Shown here: piece after piece, positions 1 through 6,766 of the stretch
Layout of the letters: the number at the start of each line of letters is the position of its first letter
Numbering within the stretch: the stretch's first letter is position 1
Source: Eubacterium sp. UBA3782
Lineage (GTDB): Bacteria; Bacillota; Clostridia; Lachnospirales; Lachnospiraceae
DNA: 14,422 bases
Direction: 5' to 3'
Assembly (NCBI GenBank): GCA_002368795.1
Contig: DFFG01000014.1
Location: 1 to 14,422, forward strand
The notes under the pieces: model-generated
The model's input: the letters and a program-made list of their open reading frames with translations, nothing else
Told to the model about the DNA's origin: nothing
The model's database searches: none
Translations under genes and position numbers: made by a program

Positions 1-17
1 GCCTCCGGCGGATCGCA

Positions 18-78
18 GACGCGCACAGTGGGAGGGGCTTACGCACCGTGCGCGTCGCGGCAAAAACGCCGAGGCGTT
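18..78. other. Hairpins at the window start, no gene seen
   Basis: No coding region is supported in positions 1-218. GACGCGCAC (18-26) is perfectly complementary to GTGCGCGTC (48-56), and AACGCC (65-70) to GGCGTT (73-78). These may be the end structures of a gene lying to the left of the window, but no clear T-run follows either, so the role is open. A long antisense reading frame enters this stretch from the right; it is a shadow of the adenylate-forming enzyme gene. Confidence 0.4.
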
Positions 79-140
79 CTTGAAACAGGAACCATTTTCC
101 ATGATTCAGTAAATTTCGAATAGTGCATGTCTTTTGAATA

Positions 141-149
141 TGGTAAACT
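141..149 (+). promoter_or_regulatory. Candidate extended -10 promoter for the acyl-CoA synthetase gene
   Basis: TGGTAAACT reads as TGn followed by a -10-like hexamer (TAAACT, 144-149) in an AT-rich patch. No convincing -35 lies 16-18 bp upstream, so this would be an extended -10 promoter. The transcript would start close to 155, just at the base of the leader hairpin. Prediction from motif only. Confidence 0.3.
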
Positions 150-152
150 GTA

Positions 153-197
153 GGCGGACGTCTTCTTTTTTCCGGAAGATCGTCCGCCCAACGTTTT
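153..197 (+). promoter_or_regulatory. Leader hairpin with trailing T-run, possible attenuator
   Basis: GGCGGACG (153-160) pairs perfectly with CGTCCGCC (181-188). Inside it, TCTTC (161-165) pairs with GAAGA (175-179), leaving T180 bulged. A run of T follows at 193-197, a few bases beyond the stem. The structure sits directly upstream of the ribosome binding site of the 219 gene. It could terminate or attenuate the leader transcript or stabilise the 5' end. The gap of some four bases between stem and T-run makes a strong intrinsic terminator less certain. Confidence 0.4.
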
Positions 198-218
198 TCT
201 GAAAGGACGTTCCTGATC

Positions 219-1898
219 ATGGAAACCACGCAGACCACGCCTCGCCGGCATCTGGAGTATCCCGAAAAAACCATGTTCCAGATGATCGAGCAGAACGCCG
301 CCGACTACCCGGCGGCAGTCGCCTACGAATTTTTTAACAAGAAGACCAGTTACCGCGCATTCTGCACACAGATCGAACAGGCCGCCCGGGCCTTTGTCGC
401 ATCCGGCATCCGCCGGGACGACGTAGTCACGATCTGTCTGCCCAACATTCCGCAGGCGCTGGTCTGTTTCTATGCCCTCGACCGGATCGGAGCCGTGGCA
501 AATATGGTCCACCCCCTGTCCGCCCAGTACGAGATCTCTTTTTATCTGAACTTTTCCGGCAGCAAAATGATCCTGACTGCCGATATGTTCTGCGAAAAGG
601 TGGAGCACGCGCTCCATGACGTGGATCATCCGGTGACGATTCTGGTCTGCCGGATCCAGGACGAGCTCCCCTTCCCGCTCAATGTCGGCTACGCCGCGAC
701 GACCGGCCGACCGCACCTGAAATATCCCAACACCGGCCACAGCCTGCTCTGGACAAAATTTCTCCGGAAGGGCACTGCCGGCGTTCCTCTCCCGCCTCCG
801 CTCTTTGATCCGAAGCACACGGCTGTCATCCTGTACAGCGGCGGAACCAGCGGCACGCCAAAAGGGATCTGCCTGTCTGAGCTGAACTTCAATGCCCTTG
901 CCCTCCAGACAAAGGAATCCTACGGAAAACCCCTCGGCCCGGGACAGACCATGCTCAGCTGCATGCCGGTGTTCCATGGCTTCGGCCTTGGCATCAACAT
1001 CCACACGATCCTGGTGGCCGGCGCCGAGTGCATCCTCATGCCCTCCTTCAACCTGAAGTCCTATGCGCAGATGCTGAAAAAGAAGCAGCCCAACCTCATC
1101 GCCGGCGTGCCCACACTTTTCGAAGCGCTGCTGCACATCCCGGATCTGGACGGCGTGGATCTCTCCTGCCTCCAGGGTGTATTTTCCGGCGGCGATTCCA
1201 TCACCCCGGAGCTGAAGAAAAAGGTCGACACCTTCCTGCATGAGCACGGCTGCACCGTGCAGATCCGTGAAGGCTACGGCCTCACCGAGTGCGTCACCGC
1301 CAGCTGCCTGACACCCCGGGATACCTACCGGGAGCGCAGCATCGGCCTGCCCTTCCCGGACACCGTCTACTGCATCGTCCGCCCCGGAACCGACGAAGAG
1401 CTTCCCCGCGGCGAAGAAGGTGAGATCATCCTGCGGGGACCGACGGTCATGCTGGGCTACCTCCACAACGAAAAAGAAACTGCGGAAACGCTGCGGGTCC
1501 TGCCCGACGGCGAGACCTGGCTGTACACCGGCGATCTGGGCCACATGGACGAGGACGGCTACATCTACTTCCGTCAGCGGCTCAAACGAATGATCATTAC
1601 CAACGGATATAACGTCTATCCCGGTCAGCTGGAAAACGTGATCGACGGCTGTCCCGAAGTCTCCTACAGCTGTGTTATCGGCGTTCGCGACGAACATGCT
1701 ATGCAAAGGGTTAAGGCCTATGTCGTCCTGCGGGACGGCGTCGAACCATCCGATGAGATCAAAGAACGGATCATGAGCCAGCTGCGGCTCCACATCGCAA
1801 AATACGCCCTGCCGAAAGAAATCGAGTTCCGAAAAGAACTCCCCAAGACCCTCGTCGGCAAAGTCGCCTACCGCAAGCTCGAAGAGGAGAATGAATAA
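219..1898 (+). CDS. Acyl-CoA synthetase-like adenylate-forming enzyme
   Basis: A 559-residue class I adenylate-forming (ANL) enzyme. It would activate a carboxylic acid with ATP to an acyl-adenylate and pass it to CoA or another thiol. Visible motifs are the P-loop YSGGTSGTPKG (about 206-216), GYGLTE (352-357), YTGDLG (436-441), the hinge region DGYIYFRQRLKRMI (446-459), and a C-terminal PKTLVGKVAYRKL whose Lys548 fits the catalytic lysine. Length is normal for medium/long-chain fatty acid-CoA ligases. There is no signal peptide or membrane segment, so it is cytoplasmic. The chosen ATG has GAAAGGA at 201-207, a rather long spacing. The next gene, 105 bp on with no terminator between, encodes a CoA-dependent acyltransferase-fold protein, suggesting the pair activates and then transfers an acyl group. 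The substrate cannot be read from sequence. Confidence 0.9.
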   Translation: METTQTTPRRHLEYPEKTMFQMIEQNAADYPAAVAYEFFNKKTSYRAFCTQIEQAARAFVASGIRRDDVVTICLPNIPQALVCFYALDRIGAVANMVHPLSAQYEISFYLNFSGSKMILTADMFCEKVEHALHDVDHPVTILVCRIQDELPFPLNVGYAATTGRPHLKYPNTGHSLLWTKFLRKGTAGVPLPPPLFDPKHTAVILYSGGTSGTPKGICLSELNFNALALQTKESYGKPLGPGQTMLSCMPVFHGFGLGINIHTILVAGAECILMPSFNLKSYAQMLKKKQPNLIAGVPTLFEALLHIPDLDGVDLSCLQGVFSGGDSITPELKKKVDTFLHEHGCTVQIREGYGLTECVTASCLTPRDTYRERSIGLPFPDTVYCIVRPGTDEELPRGEEGEIILRGPTVMLGYLHNEKETAETLRVLPDGETWLYTGDLGHMDEDGYIYFRQRLKRMIITNGYNVYPGQLENVIDGCPEVSYSCVIGVRDEHAMQRVKAYVVLRDGVEPSDEIKERIMSQLRLHIAKYALPKEIEFRKELPKTLVGKVAYRKLEEENE

Positions 1899-1940
1899 CC
1901 GTTCAGAACCACATGAAGACTGCACTACAGGAAATACCAA

Positions 1941-1967
1941 TCAGAGGCAGCTAACGGCTGCTTCTGA
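1941..1967 (+). other. Intercistronic hairpin without T-run
   Basis: TCAGAGGCAGC (1941-1951) pairs with GCTGCTTCTGA (1957-1967) over 11 positions including one G-U pair, with a five-base loop. No T-run follows, so it is probably not a terminator. It may protect or separate the two messages of the 219 and 2004 genes. Confidence 0.4.
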
Positions 1968-2003
1968 ATAATTGCAAGAAAAGAAACAGGGGGATCTACC
2001 GCT

Positions 2004-2900
2004 ATGGCAAACACTGCCGCAAAGAAAAGAAAGGGATGGCTCGACCGCCCGGATGCACACGTTGTTAAAGCTCCCGGCCTGCAGACCACCATGGCCTGCC
2101 TGATGCCGCACAAAACGGAAAACGAAGTCTATCTGAATGATACCATCGACGCAACAGAACTGCTTCGCTATCTGGAGCAGAAAAACAGCCAGGGCGGCCC
2201 AAAGGTCACCCTCTTCCACTGCATGGTAGCCGCCGTCACCAAGATGGTCATGGAGCGGCCCCGAATGAATTACTACGTCAAGTGCTGCCGTCTGTATGAG
2301 CGGGATGAGATCAGCATGAGCTTTGTGGCCAAGCGGCAGTTTGCCGACGGCGCCGACGAGGAGCTGATGTTCTACGTACCGAAAGAGACCGACACCATCA
2401 ACGAGATCTCTGCCCACATCATCGGCGATGTAAATAAGGCCCGCAATGCCGCCCACGGCGCAGGCGGCGGCGTCAATGCCATCATGGATACCTTTGCCGC
2501 CCTGCCCCGTCCCGTACAGATGGGGATCTGCGGGCTCGTCCGCACCCTGGACTACTGGGGCCACAATCCCTCCTTCCTGACAGAAGGCGACCCAAACTAC
2601 TCCACGGTGCTCCTGAGCAACCTTGGCAGCATCAAATGCCCCTCCGTCTACCATCATCTGAACGAGTACGGCACCTGCTCCATCCTGCTGACCATTGGCG
2701 TCCTGCACAAGGAGGAGCTGCTCCTGCCCGACGGCAGCCGCGAGATCCGTGACTGCTTCGACATCGGCGCTACCCTGGATGAGCGGATCGCCGACGGCTT
2801 CTACTTCGCCCGAAGCCTCAAGCTGATCAAATACATCTTCGCCCATCCGGAAATGCTGGAGCAGCCGCTAAACACCCCCAGCGGATTCGACTACAAATAA
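2004..2900 (+). CDS. CAT / 2-oxoacid dehydrogenase E2 catalytic-domain-like protein, active-site His replaced
   Basis: A 298-residue protein with the look of the chloramphenicol acetyltransferase / dihydrolipoamide acyltransferase (E2) catalytic fold. It has a VLLSNLGSI strand (202-210, cf. SNLG in E2) and a C-terminal TLDERIADGFYFARSL segment (258-272) that aligns with the family's (D)HRxxDGA motif. Family members use the His of HxxxDG as general base; here the register gives Glu260, while Asp264-Gly265 are kept. There is no lipoyl or subunit-binding domain, so this is not a true E2. The start has AGGGGGA at 1988-1994, nine bases upstream. It follows the adenylate-forming enzyme and probably works with it on an acyl-CoA. 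Whether it is an active acyltransferase, a divergent one or a non-catalytic homologue cannot be told from sequence. Confidence 0.8.
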   Translation: MANTAAKKRKGWLDRPDAHVVKAPGLQTTMACLMPHKTENEVYLNDTIDATELLRYLEQKNSQGGPKVTLFHCMVAAVTKMVMERPRMNYYVKCCRLYERDEISMSFVAKRQFADGADEELMFYVPKETDTINEISAHIIGDVNKARNAAHGAGGGVNAIMDTFAALPRPVQMGICGLVRTLDYWGHNPSFLTEGDPNYSTVLLSNLGSIKCPSVYHHLNEYGTCSILLTIGVLHKEELLLPDGSREIRDCFDIGATLDERIADGFYFARSLKLIKYIFAHPEMLEQPLNTPSGFDYK

Positions 2901-2952
2901 AAAAGGACCGGCACGCCGCCATTTTGGTGACGCAAGGTCCGCTCTTCGGCAG

Positions 2953-3127
2953 AAAAGGCTGCCACATGCAAAGAAAGGCCTGCACAAAGATTCTGGAGGG
3001 AACAGACCTCAGCCGGTACCTGGAGGAATCCACGATTCCGACTTGGTACCGCTGCGCGAGGACCGAGCGAGAGCGCTTCCCGGAAGAATCTTTATGCAGG
3101 CCGATTGCATGCGGCAGCCTTTTTTTG
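2953..3127 (+). ncRNA. Long imperfect inverted repeat, candidate structured RNA or oversized terminator
   Basis: Outer arms pair in register: AAAAGGCTGCC (2953-2963) with GGCAGCCTTTT (3113-3123); CATGCAA (2965-2971) with TTGCATG (3105-3111); GGCCTGCA (2977-2984) with TGCAGGCC (3095-3102); AAAGATTCT (2986-2994) with AGAATCTTT (3085-3093); GGGAA (2998-3002) with TTCCC (3077-3081). Inside is another hairpin: CGGTACC (3014-3020) with GGTACCG (3045-3051), capped by GGAATC (3025-3030) with GATTCC (3034-3039). The + strand ends in eight Ts (3120-3126 and neighbours), so a + transcript would look terminated. It lies between convergent genes and could serve both. A 6S-like small RNA, a MITE-like element or a double terminator are alternatives; I recognise no known RNA family. 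Confidence 0.5.
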
Positions 3128-3133
3128 CCCCGT

Positions 3134-3655
3134 TTACTCTTTAGTCACCATGTAGGCGTTTACGATCCTGCCCACATACATGGTGTGATGATCGAAGCCG
3201 TTTTCGGTCTCAGGATAGAACCTGGCTTTTTCCTCTGCGGGGATGGCGTCCATGTTCTGATCCTGGGCGTAGATCACCTTGCACTCCAGGGTAATGGGAT
3301 ATTCCAGGATGCCCGGGACATTGACCATCTCGCCGTCCTCCAGGGTCAGTCCTGCTTCTTTTACTTTATCCACGTCATAGCCGGACAGGGATCCGCATAC
3401 CCGGCTGATCTTGGGATCGATGCCTTCAAGCGGTACACTGATGGAAAACTCTCCGGTCTTGTCCAGCTGGGGCTTGGTGTATCGGCTCTGGCGCACATAC
3501 ACCAGGAAGGTCGGCTGGTTCCACAGACGGCCCAGGTGGCCCCATCCGATCACCATGGAGTTGAACTTGTCGCCGTTGGTGTTCAGGAGGATACCCTTTC
3601 CCAGCATCTCATTGATCTTGCCTGCATATTCATTGATGTCGATTTTTTTCTTCAT
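3134..3655 (-). CDS. Flavin reductase-like, FMN-binding split-barrel protein
   Basis: A 173-residue protein of the flavin reductase-like family (split-barrel FMN-binding fold). The N-terminal half carries the strand pattern GILLNTNGDKFNSMVIGWG (about 21-39), then PTFLVYVRQSRYT (48-60) and GEFSISVP (68-75), typical of the family's flavin-binding core. The middle SRVCGSLSGYDVDKVKEAGL (84-103) matches the usual CG..SG.D.DK..GL segment. Members reduce flavin with NAD(P)H or bind FMN for another redox job; the substrate is unknown. There is no signal peptide, so it is cytoplasmic. It starts with a good ribosome binding site (AAGAGGAAC on the minus strand). It is separate from the fucose operon, whose terminator lies about 300 bp upstream, and is convergent with the E2-like gene. 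Confidence 0.85.
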   Translation of the reverse strand: MKKKIDINEYAGKINEMLGKGILLNTNGDKFNSMVIGWGHLGRLWNQPTFLVYVRQSRYTKPQLDKTGEFSISVPLEGIDPKISRVCGSLSGYDVDKVKEAGLTLEDGEMVNVPGILEYPITLECKVIYAQDQNMDAIPAEEKARFYPETENGFDHHTMYVGRIVNAYMVTKE

Positions 3656-3951
3656 TTTCTGTTCCTCTTTTAATAGTACTCTTTATAAGCAGTACGTCTT
3701 CCATTCCTCGGGCTATGCCCTGCGTCTTTTGTCACCGGCTGCGATTACACCATCATCGTGTAAATAGCCGCGCAGTCATTTTCATCCAGTGTTACAAAAC
3801 CGGAGATGTAGCCCTTCTCCCGCCAATCACGCAAAAACCTCCGACAGGGCCAAAGCCGTTTGCGTAATGCCTTCCAGAGGGGGGCGCTTCTGTGCAATGA
3901 CATTAAGGCAAACAATCTACAGGCCGTTACGATAGCAGCTACCTCTGGAAG
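3656..3951. other. Gene-poor stretch with nested inverted repeats and a possible gene remnant
   Basis: No confident gene. On the minus strand an open frame ends at 3745, and its last part reads WREKGYISGFVTLDEN followed by DCAAIYTMMV, which looks protein-like. No start with a ribosome binding site precedes it, and upstream the frame runs into the terminator and fucU out of frame. It may be the tail of a decayed gene. Overlapping it are inverted repeats: CTTCCAGAGG (3871-3880) with CCTCTGGAAG (3942-3951), ACGCAAA (3829-3835) with TTTGCGT (3859-3865), and GGC (3848-3850) with GCC (3855-3857). The promoter of the flavin-reductase gene should lie in 3660-3760, but I see no clear -35/-10 pair. Confidence 0.35.
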
Positions 3952-3981
3952 AAAAAAGGGATGAGAGCAGGCTCTCATCCC
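3952..3981 (-). terminator. Rho-independent terminator of the fucose operon
   Basis: On the minus strand GGGATGAGAG, a four-base loop and CTCTCATCCC form a perfect 10-bp stem followed directly by six Ts (plus-strand A-run 3952-3957). It lies 20 bp past the fucU stop codon, marking the end of the eight-gene operon. Confidence 0.93.
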
Positions 3982-4000
3982 CATGGTATTACACATTATC

Positions 4001-4441
4001 TCAGTCGACGACGACACCCTTCTGCAGAATGATGTTTGCATAGAGAGCGGTCTCGCCGGTTGCAATGACGGCATAGCACTTCTGTGCCTCTTCATAGAAT
4101 TTGAATCTCTCGATGTGGCCGATGGCAGCGCCGCCGCGCTCGTCGTGGGCTGCAACTACCTTCTCGTACTCGTCCCAGATCGGGGTCTCGACCGGATCTC
4201 CGGGCATAACTTCCATCAGGCTGACCGGATGCTCAACATAAGTATCCAGCGGGAATACCTGAAGGATGGCGTCCAGGAGCTCGGGAACACCATGTCCGTC
4301 ACAGCGGATCACGATGCCATTCTTGCCCATGGACTCTGCCGGGAAGTTTCCGTCGCCGATCACGATACGATCGCTGTGGCCCATCTCGCAGAGGACCATC
4401 AGCAGCTCGGGTGAGAGGATCTTCGGAATTCCTTTTAACAT
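4001..4441 (-). CDS. fucU: L-fucose mutarotase, RbsD/FucU family
   Basis: A 146-residue member of the RbsD/FucU family, which interconverts sugar anomers (FucU: alpha- and beta-L-fucose) so that transported sugar reaches the isomerase in usable form. Diagnostic segments are MGHSDRIVIGDGNFPA (20-35), which holds the family's His22 and Asp30, and a C-terminal FYEEAQKCYAVIATGETALYANIIL spread over about 115-139, typical of FucU rather than RbsD. Length is right for the family and it is cytoplasmic. An AAGGAG site precedes the ATG. It starts 21 bp after the fucI stop and is the last gene before the terminator. A second, unrelated mutarotase sits two genes upstream. Confidence 0.92.
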   Translation of the reverse strand: MLKGIPKILSPELLMVLCEMGHSDRIVIGDGNFPAESMGKNGIVIRCDGHGVPELLDAILQVFPLDTYVEHPVSLMEVMPGDPVETPIWDEYEKVVAAHDERGGAAIGHIERFKFYEEAQKCYAVIATGETALYANIILQKGVVVD

Positions 4442-4462
4442 GCTATCTCCTTACTGACCGTC

Positions 4463-6268
4463 TTATTTGATGGTCTTGTACATCGGGCCGTATGCCTGGC
4501 ATGCACGGAAGTCAGCGCCCTCTTTGTCCATACCGAATGCATTCCATGCAGCCGGACGGAAGATCTTCTCTTCCGGAACGTTGTGCATAGCGATCGGAAT
4601 ACGAAGGATGGAGCACATGGTGATCAGGTCTGCGCCGATGTGGCCATAGCAGATTGCGCCATGGTTTGCGCCCCAGTTGTTCATGACATCATAAGCGGTA
4701 GCGAAGGCACCCTCGCCGGTGGTTCTCGGAACGAACCATGTGCAGGGCCATGTGTAGTCGGTACGCTTCCACAGAACATCGGTAACCTCATCCGGCAGAG
4801 CTGCGGTCCAGCCCTCAGCGATCTGCAGCATCGGTCCAAGGTTCTTGACCAGGTTCAGACGGATCATGGTAACAGGCATCTCATACTCAGTTACGAAACG
4901 AGAGGAGAAGCCGCCGCCGCGGAAGTATCCGAGGTCTGCATAGTTCCAGGTGGTGTTGGCCATGATGGCTTCCTGATCTTCCTTGGTAACCTCATACCAG
5001 GGCTTCATTACATGGTTGCCCTCTGCGTCAACAGCTCTTCCGTTAGCGTCCAGGCAGGCAGCACCGGAGTTGATCAGGTGAATAAATCCGCCAGCCTCTT
5101 TTGCCTTGCCTTCCAGCTCATAGCCGCCGGTAGCCTTCTTGACTGCCTCGGCGCTCCAGTAGGTACGAACATCAGCAAAGATAGCTGCGGAGTTGGTCAG
5201 CAGCTTCTGGAAGAGCATGCCCAGGCCGTTCAGAACATCGTTCTCGGTAGCCAGGACGTAGGGCTCTCTTGCGCCGTTCCAGTCGAAGGAGGTGTTCAGC
5301 ATTGCCTCCGCGAAGTCACAGTTCGGATAGAAGTCTGTCCACTGACGCTGTCCCTGGAAACCAGCAGCGATGGCGTTGTGTCCGACCATCTCCTCCTCGT
5401 GTCCCTCGCCGAGGTTCGGGTTGCCGTTCATCAGATCCTTGATGATGCACATCATCTTGACGACGAACTCCCACTCCTCTTTCTTCTTCTCGGGTGTTCT
5501 CTGCAGCTCAGCCGGGTTCTTGTCAAATCCTTCGATGCAATACTTCTTGACCCATGCCAGAGCTTTCTGGAACTCTTCCTCGTCGTAGATGTGCTCGCTC
5601 ATGCGGCGGATGATCTCGACCTCATCAACAGACTCGACACGCATGCCAAGATACTCCTCGATGAAAGCGGGATCGATGATGGATCCGCCGATACCCATGG
5701 TAACGGAACCGATCTGCAGATAGGATTTTCCTCTCATGGTAGCAGCGGCAACAGCTGCACGGCCGAAGCGCAGGATCTTCTCCTGAACGTCTGCCGGGAT
5801 CTCGGTGTCGTCTGCCTCACAGACGTCATGTCCGTAGATACCGAAAGCCGGAAGGCCCTTCTGAGCATGGGTAGCCAGAACAGATGCCAGATAAACAGCG
5901 CCGGGTCTCTCAGTGCCGTTGAAGCCCCATACAGCCTTGATGGTCATGGGATCCATATCCATGGTCTCTGCACCGTAGCACCAGCAGGGAGTAACGGTAA
6001 GGGTGATGTCAACACCAGCCTTTTTGAACTTGTCTGCGCAGGCAGCAGCCTCGGCAACACGGCCGATGGTCGTATCTGCGATGATAACCTTGACCGGCTC
6101 ACCATTTGTATACCGGATGTTCTCCTCCAGAAGCTTCTTGGCGGATTTTGCCATGTTCATGGTCTGATCCTCAAGAGACTCTCTTACCTTCAGCGGTCCT
6201 CTTCTTCCGTCGATGGTCGGGCGGATTCCGATAACAGGATAATCGCCGATCAGTCTTGACTTTGCCAT
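4463..6268 (-). CDS. fucI: L-fucose isomerase
   Basis: A 601-residue L-fucose isomerase, converting L-fucose to L-fuculose (some members also take D-arabinose or L-galactose-like sugars). Hallmark stretches are IGIRPTIDGRRGPLK (13-27), SVTMGIGGSIIDPAF (188-202), NAIAAGFQGQRQWTDFYPN (298-316), TSFDWNGAREPYVLATEND (326-344) and NNWGANHGAICYGHIGAD (530-547). By comparison with the E. coli enzyme the Mn-binding residues should be Glu321, Asp344 and His536; all are present. The protein is a little longer than E. coli FucI, with extra residues around 400-430. It is cytoplasmic and hexameric in the family. The start carries a strong AAAGGAGGAATC site. It lies between the RhaM-type mutarotase and fucU genes, which fixes the operon as L-fucose or a close relative. 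Confidence 0.96.
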   Translation of the reverse strand: MAKSRLIGDYPVIGIRPTIDGRRGPLKVRESLEDQTMNMAKSAKKLLEENIRYTNGEPVKVIIADTTIGRVAEAAACADKFKKAGVDITLTVTPCWCYGAETMDMDPMTIKAVWGFNGTERPGAVYLASVLATHAQKGLPAFGIYGHDVCEADDTEIPADVQEKILRFGRAAVAAATMRGKSYLQIGSVTMGIGGSIIDPAFIEEYLGMRVESVDEVEIIRRMSEHIYDEEEFQKALAWVKKYCIEGFDKNPAELQRTPEKKKEEWEFVVKMMCIIKDLMNGNPNLGEGHEEEMVGHNAIAAGFQGQRQWTDFYPNCDFAEAMLNTSFDWNGAREPYVLATENDVLNGLGMLFQKLLTNSAAIFADVRTYWSAEAVKKATGGYELEGKAKEAGGFIHLINSGAACLDANGRAVDAEGNHVMKPWYEVTKEDQEAIMANTTWNYADLGYFRGGGFSSRFVTEYEMPVTMIRLNLVKNLGPMLQIAEGWTAALPDEVTDVLWKRTDYTWPCTWFVPRTTGEGAFATAYDVMNNWGANHGAICYGHIGADLITMCSILRIPIAMHNVPEEKIFRPAAWNAFGMDKEGADFRACQAYGPMYKTIK

Positions 6269-6408
6269 TTTAGATTCCTCCTTTTCTGACTAAACAGTCA
6301 CTCTATTGCTAAAATTTTGATCGTGCACAAATTTGATTTTTGCGCTGCCAAAAGCGCCGGTCCGGAGCATACGCCCCTGCAGGCCACTCTTGCAGCACCA
6401 GATATCCA

Positions 6409-6735
6409 TCAGTCGAGATGATAGATCTCTTCCATATCTGACCAGAACTCTCCCTCTTTGCGGTCGTCCAGCGGCTGCATCAGCGGCTTGACGATGCTCC
6501 ACCAGTGCTGGGTAGCCGGATCAGCTGCCATCTTCTCCATGTCGGCGTCATAATCATCGCCATCATACTCGAAGTAAGAGAACAGATAATCGCCTCTGGA
6601 ATAGATGGAATAGTTCTTCAGATGGCACTCCTTGATCATCTCATTAACGCCCGGAAGGGGATTTGCATGATACTTCTTGTAGGGCTCAAGTCCTTCCGGT
6701 GTGATCTTAATCATCGATCCAAATCTGCGAACCAT
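6409..6735 (-). CDS. L-rhamnose/L-fucose mutarotase, RhaM (DUF718) family
   Basis: A 108-residue RhaM-family mutarotase, a small dimeric ferredoxin-like alpha/beta protein that flips the anomeric carbon of L-rhamnose; family members from fucose pathways act on L-fucose (FucM type). Key residues are visible: the Tyr19-x-x-Tyr22-His23 segment, with His23 as the expected catalytic acid/base, NYSIYSR (41-47) with Tyr42, and the Trp78-Trp79 pair in a TQHWWSIVKPLMQPL motif. Length is typical. A GGGAGG site lies just upstream of the ATG. Because it stands next to fucI, L-fucose is the likelier substrate. The operon thus has two mutarotases of different folds, so I leave the symbol open. Confidence 0.88.
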   Translation of the reverse strand: MVRRFGSMIKITPEGLEPYKKYHANPLPGVNEMIKECHLKNYSIYSRGDYLFSYFEYDGDDYDADMEKMAADPATQHWWSIVKPLMQPLDDRKEGEFWSDMEEIYHLD

Positions 6736-6745
6736 AGTAAACCTC

Positions 6746-6765
6746 CCTGATCAATCCTGATCAAT
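6746..6765. repeat. Perfect tandem duplication of a 10-bp word
   Basis: CCTGATCAAT occurs twice, head to tail (6746-6755 and 6756-6765). It fills the gap between the URO-D-family stop codon and the ribosome binding site of the RhaM-type gene. It is most likely replication slippage, and it increases the spacing between the two genes. Confidence 0.7.
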
Positions 6766-6766
6766 A

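Noticed and set aside
39..1940. 633-residue open frame antisense to the adenylate-forming enzyme
   Set aside because: It mirrors the codon structure of a well-recognised ANL enzyme on the other strand, matches no family I know, and has no ribosome binding site of note.
3041..3076. T-box-like word TGGTACCGC
   Set aside because: GGTACC is paired with another GGTACC in a local hairpin, no specifier stem or AG-bulge motifs are evident, and no plus-strand gene follows.
4583..6259. 558-residue open frame antisense to fucI
   Set aside because: It is a shadow of the clear L-fucose isomerase; long antisense frames are common where GC-rich codons dominate.
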